This document shows positions 7,041 to 11,042 of a DNA stretch of 11,042 bases, one piece after another. Under the pieces are notes generated by a model that did no database searches, was not told the origin of the DNA, and worked only from the letters and a program-made list of their open reading frames with translations. Numbering within the stretch: position 1 is the first letter of the stretch; each line of letters begins with the position of its first letter. The position numbers and the translations under genes were made by a program. Source of the DNA: Cyanobacteria bacterium HKST-UBA02 (GTDB lineage: Bacteria; Cyanobacteriota; Vampirovibrionia; Obscuribacterales; Obscuribacteraceae); the NCBI GenBank assembly GCA_020431945.1, contig JAGQHH010000410.1, positions 1 to 11,042 of the forward strand. The letters run 5' to 3'.

Positions 7041-8435
7041 ATGAGCGAAGAGAACATCAGTCACACTGACGATATAATCCCGGTCTCGCAACGACGGGAA
7101 CCAGTGACCATGGGTCTTCTGTGGATCACCATGATGACTTTCTTTCCAGGGGTGCTCGTAGGTTTCACCTGGTTCAAAGAAGGTCTTTCTTTCATGCAGG
7201 TCGTGATCTGTACTCTTGCCGCCTGCCTGCTCATGCTCGCCTATGCCATTCCCTCGTGCTATCTCGGGGCGAAGAGCGGCCGGAGCTATGGCTGCCTCAT
7301 ACGCAACGTTTTCGGTCGTATGGGCAATCGCATTGTCGCCCTCAATCTGGTCTGGATGTTCATCGCCTGGTACGGGCTATGCTCTCTATTTCTGGCTGAG
7401 AATCTCGAAGGGCTCTTTCACTACAACCTGCCTGTTTTCTATGTGGCGCCGGCTCTGGCTTTCCTCATGGCTTTCAACAATTTCTGGGGCTTCAAGGGCG
7501 TCGCTAATTTCGCCCGCTTCTTCGCGGCACCGCTTCTGATCATCTGGGTCGCATATACGTTTTATAAAACCATAGGCACAGTGCCCAGCTCGGTCTTCTT
7601 CGAGTCCGGCACCTGTACCCTTACCGCAGCCCTGGCCCTGGTGGCCAATTTCGTAATCGGGGTGGCAGTATGGGGAAACGAGGCTGATTACTGGCGCTAT
7701 GGCAAACCCAGAATGGTGTCGACCATGATTCCAGTCGGGATGGCTTTGATGCTCGGCCAGGTGATCTTTCCGATCAGCGGCTGGCTGGTAGCGCGTATGA
7801 CCGGCATCACCGACTACGGTGCCGGCACCAGTTTCATGAATGAGTATTCTTTTGGCGGCATAGCGATTCTGGGTGCTCTTGTCCTGTCCGCGTCTTATTT
7901 CGCCGCCAATGACTCGAACTTGTATGGCTCCACCAATGCTCTCAATCACATAGTGAAGCTCCCTCACCGGGTGGCTGTCACTATCCTGGCTGTTCTGGGC
8001 GCCACGGTGGCAGCGATTCTCTCCGGTACCGGCTGCGCTCAGTCACTGGAGAAGGTCGCTTCTCTCAACTGTGTGATCATGGCAATGCCGACAGTGATCC
8101 TGAGTACCGAATATTTCATCGTCAGACCGCTTCTCTCGATCAGCACCGACTTTTCGAGGATTCCCCTGGATCACGAGCTGCCTCTGGTATATAAGCCGGC
8201 GGTGGCGGCTCTGGTGGCAGGCTGCGCAGTCGGCGTAGCAACAGCCGGAGTGATCCCCGGTCTCGAGTTCATGCATGTGGGTATCTGCTCGGTGCAGGGC
8301 TGGCTATTCGGGATGCTCGTCTATATTCCCTGCCGTTACTGGCAAGAGCGTCAGGAGAGCCGCGTCGATATTGAGTGTCGGAGTCTCTCCCAGGTCGTCG
8401 TCCAGGATGAGCTGGCGGAGCCAGTCGCCAGATAG
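7041..8435 (+). CDS. NCS1-family nucleobase permease, CodB-like
   Basis: This 464-residue inner-membrane protein has about 12 hydrophobic helices and matches the nucleobase:cation symporter 1 family (cytosine/purine/allantoin-type uptake with H+ or Na+). Recognisable parts: GLLWITMMTFFPGVLVG in helix 1 (25-41), the substrate-site loop GAKSGRSYGCLIRNVFG (76-92), NEADYWRYGKP (213-223), which matches the family (P)D(Y/F)xRY motif, and AANDSNLYGSTNALNHI (288-304), like the NDxxLY stretch I recall in CodB. The family usually has 400-500 residues, so it is full length. The start is certain: an in-frame stop lies at 7020-7022 and no other start follows it. No cytosine deaminase or purine catabolism gene is adjacent, so substrate is unproven. 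The C-terminal tail (435-464) is hydrophilic. Confidence 0.9.
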   Translation: MSEENISHTDDIIPVSQRREPVTMGLLWITMMTFFPGVLVGFTWFKEGLSFMQVVICTLAACLLMLAYAIPSCYLGAKSGRSYGCLIRNVFGRMGNRIVALNLVWMFIAWYGLCSLFLAENLEGLFHYNLPVFYVAPALAFLMAFNNFWGFKGVANFARFFAAPLLIIWVAYTFYKTIGTVPSSVFFESGTCTLTAALALVANFVIGVAVWGNEADYWRYGKPRMVSTMIPVGMALMLGQVIFPISGWLVARMTGITDYGAGTSFMNEYSFGGIAILGALVLSASYFAANDSNLYGSTNALNHIVKLPHRVAVTILAVLGATVAAILSGTGCAQSLEKVASLNCVIMAMPTVILSTEYFIVRPLLSISTDFSRIPLDHELPLVYKPAVAALVAGCAVGVATAGVIPGLEFMHVGICSVQGWLFGMLVYIPCRYWQERQESRVDIECRSLSQVVVQDELAEPVAR

Positions 8436-8546
8436 AACCAGATTATAGAGCTGGATTATTCGCTTCGTAGATCTCCCAGACCGGTCACGGCCGGGTAACG
8501 TTCACTGTCGAGAATGCAGAGAAAGCGTTTCTCGGGGGAATTTTCC

Positions 8547-8969
8547 ATGACCATGTTCGAGTGTCCGAAAGACAGAGCCGTGCAGGATCCGGCTGTCTTG
8601 CCTGTAGATCGACTCAATGTTTTGATGAGCGCCCGCGCCCTGGAGGGCAAGATGATAGCCAATACGAAGGGCAATCTTCCGGACGTTCAACTCGTGGAAG
8701 CAATGGACCGTCTGGCGACGGATCCCTCATCCCTCGTCAAAGTATTCGATCAGATCTATGACGACGTGAAGGTCAATACATTTGGACCGATGGTTTGCGG
8801 TATCAAGGCTCAGTATCCCCGAGTGAGCAAGTTCAAGTTCGAGAACGACAGAGCTGGCAAATTGCGATCCTTCGAATTCTCGGTACAGAGAGAGCCTCAC
8901 GGTCACTCGGAGCACAAGCACTTCGACGTCCTGGGCAAGCAGTACCAGGTGAAGAGCTGGACTCGTTAG
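8547..8969 (+). CDS. hypothetical small protein with His-rich C-terminal segment
   Basis: I do not recognise this 140-residue soluble protein. The N-terminal half looks helical (DRLNVLMSARALEGKMI at 21-37; VEAMDRLATDPSSLVKVFDQI at 50-70). The second half looks like beta strands (KFKFEN, SFEFSVQRE) followed by PHGHSEHKH (117-125), which could bind metal, though this is only a guess from composition. I place the start at 8547 because CGGGGGA lies about 8 bases upstream; an in-frame ATG 33 bases earlier has no ribosome site. Codon use (frequent CTC, GAC, AAG) is like its neighbours. It follows the NCS1 gene by 111 bases and converges on the minus-strand membrane protein with a 22-base gap. No clear terminator is seen on either side. 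Confidence 0.7.
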   Translation: MTMFECPKDRAVQDPAVLPVDRLNVLMSARALEGKMIANTKGNLPDVQLVEAMDRLATDPSSLVKVFDQIYDDVKVNTFGPMVCGIKAQYPRVSKFKFENDRAGKLRSFEFSVQREPHGHSEHKHFDVLGKQYQVKSWTR

Positions 8970-8991
8970 ACCCGATCAATATTTATTCCAA

Positions 8992-9468
8992 TCAGAGATC
9001 CGACTTGTACTTCTGCGCTCGAATCACTGCCGAGCGGGAGACCCAGAAGACTCTCTCTTTCTCTCTGGTGCCTTTGACCTCGACTTTTACGGCTTCTTTG
9101 CCGGTATCCTCGAGGATCTTGATAGTCGTATCGTTGTTGAGCTGGATGACGTCTCCCTGAAGCTCGAGCTGTGCCACATGAAGCTCGTCGGAGAGAAGGA
9201 CTATGTCTTTCAGCTCGGGCTCATGGCGGAAGGCATATACGAAAGGCCTGGCCGTGTCTTTCACCTTATGCTCGAAGCTGCCGGGCATCTTGAATGAAGG
9301 GAGCTTCGGCTTGAATATGGAGAAAGCGATGAAAAAAACCAGGGCCAATAAGCCGAGCCAGAAGAGCATCCAGCCCACCCAGTAGACCATAGAGATTACA
9401 TGCCAGAAGGCCCAGAGCCCGACACCTGCCAGGAGAAGAAACGCGAAAAAGTAGAAAATGAATTTCAT
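8992..9468 (-). CDS. small two-helix membrane protein of unknown function
   Basis: This 158-residue protein starts with two hydrophobic helices (about 3-22 and 28-52) separated by a short Trp/Tyr-rich turn (HVISMVYWVGW). A soluble domain follows (about 60-158) that seems rich in beta strands: LKDIVLLSDELHVAQLELQ, DVIQLNNDTTIKIL, AVKVEVKGTREKERVFWV. It ends in a basic KYKSDL tail. Both termini are probably in the cytoplasm, since the second helix is followed by FKPKLPSFK, rich in Lys. I do not recognise a family. It starts 25 bases after the stop of the secreted GATase-like gene on the same strand, so the two are likely one operon. No strong ribosome site precedes the ATG, which fits coupling to the upstream gene. 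Confidence 0.75.
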   Translation of the reverse strand: MKFIFYFFAFLLLAGVGLWAFWHVISMVYWVGWMLFWLGLLALVFFIAFSIFKPKLPSFKMPGSFEHKVKDTARPFVYAFRHEPELKDIVLLSDELHVAQLELQGDVIQLNNDTTIKILEDTGKEAVKVEVKGTREKERVFWVSRSAVIRAQKYKSDL

Positions 9469-9493
9469 GGCTGGTTGATCTATACCCTGTTAG

Positions 9494-10714
9494 CTATTGA
9501 TCCGCTGCTGCTACCGGATTGCCGTGCTCTTTTATGGCCCTCACGAGGAAATTGGCTGCCAGGGCCTGGCGAAAGCTGATACCGATTCCCGGGGCTGGAT
9601 CGGGAAGAGCATTGTTGAAGGCGAGATCGCTATTGTTGTCGAAATGACCGACCAGATGAAGGATGCGACCGCGTCCGTAATCGAGGGTGAAAGCAAGAAT
9701 CCCGAGCTCGGATGGATCCATCCTCATGAGCAGCCGGCTGCGGGCCAGCACTCGCACCGGACCCGGTCTCACCACTTTGACAGTCTGGCTCTTCTTGTCG
9801 AGCTTCCAGTAAGCAGCTTGAGGAACGTTCTTGAACAGCTCCGGATCGGGATCCACCACAACGGCATCGACGACCCTGCCTTCGGTGTAGCCGCCGTTCC
9901 ACTCGACGAATCCCGGGAAAGCCTTTTGCAGGACTCCGGCCAGGGCCCAGTCGGTGGTAATGAGAAAGCCCCCCATTCCCACGAAACGCCGGATGGACAG
10001 TATCGCTTCACTGGGGATATCGCCGGCACAGTTGATTACTATTACTTTGGCCTGATCGAGATTTGTCTCGCTGAAACTCCTGGCGGATACCTGGGTGAAA
10101 GGCAGCCCGAAGGACCTCATCACATGCCCCGAATCATCCCATTTTCCTTTTACCTCGATGATGTCCTCCTTGGAGATATTGCCCTTGAGACCGGGGTGCG
10201 TTTTCTCGAGCCAGGACTTGAAGGTGGTAGGTGAGATATTCTCGGCTTTGTCCGGAGGTGGAAAAAATGGTGCTTGTTGCAGGCGGTTGGCGGCGAAGCC
10301 GTCGAGACCGGGCAACTGGGTGCGGCGCCGGTAATCCTGTCTGAACGTGCTGATCGTTGCTTGCAACGGAGTGTTCTTGCCGTCCCCTTGAATCGCTCCG
10401 CTGGTTTTGACGTCCTCTGATTCGGCTTGATCATCGTCGGATCCGGGGTCGCGGGTGGTGCCACTGCCGGCCCAGGTTCGCTCTCCTTTTTGAGGTGTCC
10501 GGTAGACCGGCGGCGGGGCCTGGGCCGGGACGTTATAGTCCGCCGGAGCGTCCTGAGCGCCGGGTGGTTGAGCTGGCGGTTGTCTTGCCGGAAGCCTGAA
10601 CTCGCTGACCCCGTCTTCCACCCAGTCGGAAGCCACACAGGGGCTCAAAATAAAAAAAGCACCCAGCACGAGGGCTGGAGGCAGGACGGCAGGCAGAATC
10701 TTGCTTCTTTGCAT
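9494..10714 (-). CDS. secreted Pro-rich protein with GATase1/ThuA-like C-terminal domain
   Basis: This 406-residue protein has a Sec-type signal peptide: QRSKI, a hydrophobic core (about 8-24), and probable cleavage near CVAS-D (29-30). No true lipobox is present. Residues 40-75 are a Pro/Gln/Ala-rich linker, 85-115 is acidic and Gly/Ser-rich, and a middle region (120-215) holds the unplaced sequence SWLEKTHPGLKG. The C-terminal domain (about 221-396) looks like a class I glutamine amidotransferase-like/ThuA or DUF4159-like fold: strand VIVINCAGDI (224-233), IRRFVGMGGFLITTD (241-255), and YGRGRILHLVGHFDN (346-360). A GxCxG nucleophile elbow is not seen, so it is probably not an amidotransferase; a binding or surface role is an inference. 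It heads a likely operon with the two-helix protein downstream. The ribosome site is weak. Confidence 0.78.
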   Translation of the reverse strand: MQRSKILPAVLPPALVLGAFFILSPCVASDWVEDGVSEFRLPARQPPAQPPGAQDAPADYNVPAQAPPPVYRTPQKGERTWAGSGTTRDPGSDDDQAESEDVKTSGAIQGDGKNTPLQATISTFRQDYRRRTQLPGLDGFAANRLQQAPFFPPPDKAENISPTTFKSWLEKTHPGLKGNISKEDIIEVKGKWDDSGHVMRSFGLPFTQVSARSFSETNLDQAKVIVINCAGDIPSEAILSIRRFVGMGGFLITTDWALAGVLQKAFPGFVEWNGGYTEGRVVDAVVVDPDPELFKNVPQAAYWKLDKKSQTVKVVRPGPVRVLARSRLLMRMDPSELGILAFTLDYGRGRILHLVGHFDNNSDLAFNNALPDPAPGIGISFRQALAANFLVRAIKEHGNPVAAADQ

Positions 10715-10793
10715 GGGTTCAGTCTAACGCCTGCCCGTACTAATTGCCATTGCCGGGCAAGAGAATGTGAAAATTTCAAGGACGCGCCGGCAA

Positions 10794-10810
10794 ACCGGTC
10801 CGGGACCGGT
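10794..10810. repeat. perfect inverted repeat ACCGGTC-CGG-GACCGGT
   Basis: Seven-base arms with a three-base spacer lie 24 bases beyond the stop of the right-edge minus-strand gene and about 80 bases upstream of the start of the secreted protein gene. On the minus strand it would form a GC-rich hairpin followed only by TTTGCC, so it is a poor intrinsic terminator; an operator is equally possible. A shorter pair (TTGCCGG at 10750-10756, CCGGCAA at 10787-10793) lies beside it. Confidence 0.5.
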
Positions 10811-10833
10811 ATCTCAGCCAGTGACAATCTGAT

Positions 10834-11042
10834 TCAGGCTCGCTTGCGCGACTTGGTAATTTTCGCGTCGTCCATGTTGTTGATGGAACGTCTGAGACCT
10901 GCGAGAGCTTTCAAGTTCGGAAGGATGACTTCCTTCATTTCCTCGAGCTCGTACGTGCCGATCTCGCCTCTGTCATAGCGGCGGCAAACGTCTTCCCAGA
11001 GCTCGAACAGCCTTTTGGGGTCGCAGGTCTCTCGGGCTCGTT
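10834..11042 (-). CDS. hypothetical protein, C-terminal 68 residues (runs off the right edge)
   Basis: The minus strand is open from the edge to a TGA at 10834-10836. The visible part is helical and charged: DPKRLFELWEDVC (residues 7-19 of the part seen), RYDRGEIGTYELEEMKEVILPNLKAL split as RYDRGEIGTY (21-30) and ELEEMKEVILPNLKAL (31-46), then a basic tail ITKSRKRA. There is no membrane segment. I do not recognise a family. Its LFELWEDVC is similar to LLEMWDDLC at the N-terminus of the protein encoded at 4561-5301. In-frame coding, a Lys/Arg-rich end and codon use like its neighbours (CTCGAG for Leu-Glu) support it as real. It lies 119 bases upstream of the secreted protein gene on the same strand. 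Confidence 0.7.
   Translation of the reverse strand, partial: RARETCDPKRLFELWEDVCRRYDRGEIGTYELEEMKEVILPNLKALAGLRRSINNMDDAKITKSRKRA

Noticed and set aside
9497..10234. Open frame of 245 codons on the plus strand opposite the secreted protein
   Set aside because: The minus strand has a signal peptide and recognisable fold motifs; the plus frame has none.
178..10826. CAGTGAC occurring in three intergenic gaps (178, 5341, 10819)
   Set aside because: The same 7-mer also occurs inside coding regions, and the flanks are not conserved.
1..11042. CTCGAG seen about 16 times by eye, several times more than base composition would suggest
   Set aside because: All but one copy fall in frame as Leu-Glu (CTC GAG), so codon preference explains it rather than a DNA motif or restriction signal.

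Overview
The window is about 11 kb of gene-dense bacterial chromosome (mid-50s % GC by eye). It carries seven complete genes whose family or architecture can be described, two complete small orphans, and one partial gene at each edge. No rRNA, tRNA, CRISPR array, insertion sequence or phage gene is visible. Two features resemble what I remember of non-photosynthetic cyanobacterial relatives (Vampirovibrionia/Melainabacteria, especially Obscuribacterales): Hanks-type Ser/Thr kinases with N-terminal Cys-pair modules, and kinases with TPR or leucine-rich-repeat tails. That placement is an inference from protein style, not a proven assignment. Planctomycete-like lineages also carry many such kinases.

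Layout. Positions 1-131 (minus) hold the start of an ABC transporter ATPase, cut by the window edge just after its Walker A motif. A short gap leads to a plus-strand block: a TfoX N-terminal-domain protein (309-641), then two membrane-anchored receptor-like protein kinases (704-2863 and 2860-4545) that overlap by ATGA. The first kinase has two Cys-pair modules at its N-terminus and TPRs after its membrane helix. The second has a leucine-rich-repeat-like tail. A minus-strand helical protein of unknown function (4561-5301) converges on them, 15 bases away.

After a 316-base divergent intergenic region come two plus-strand permeases: an ArsB/NhaD-type ion transporter (5618-6922) and an NCS1-type nucleobase permease related to CodB (7041-8435). 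The second has a good sigma70-like promoter of its own (6976-7004). A small orphan (8547-8969) follows.

The right part is on the minus strand. A partial gene enters from the edge (10834-11042). It is followed by a secreted Pro-rich protein with a GATase1/ThuA-like C-terminal fold (10714-9494) and, 25 bases later, a two-helix membrane protein (9468-8992). These last two probably form an operon.

How the parts work together: the clearest functional unit is the kinase pair. They are paralogues, translationally coupled, with similar catalytic domains but different domains predicted outside the membrane, so they look like two receptors made together. The permeases are plain uptake/exchange genes whose substrates the context does not reveal. 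No defence system, secondary-metabolite cluster or mobile element is evident. The most unusual items are the duplicated Cys-pair module on kinase 1, the paired ectodomains, and a short W-containing motif shared by two otherwise unrecognised proteins.
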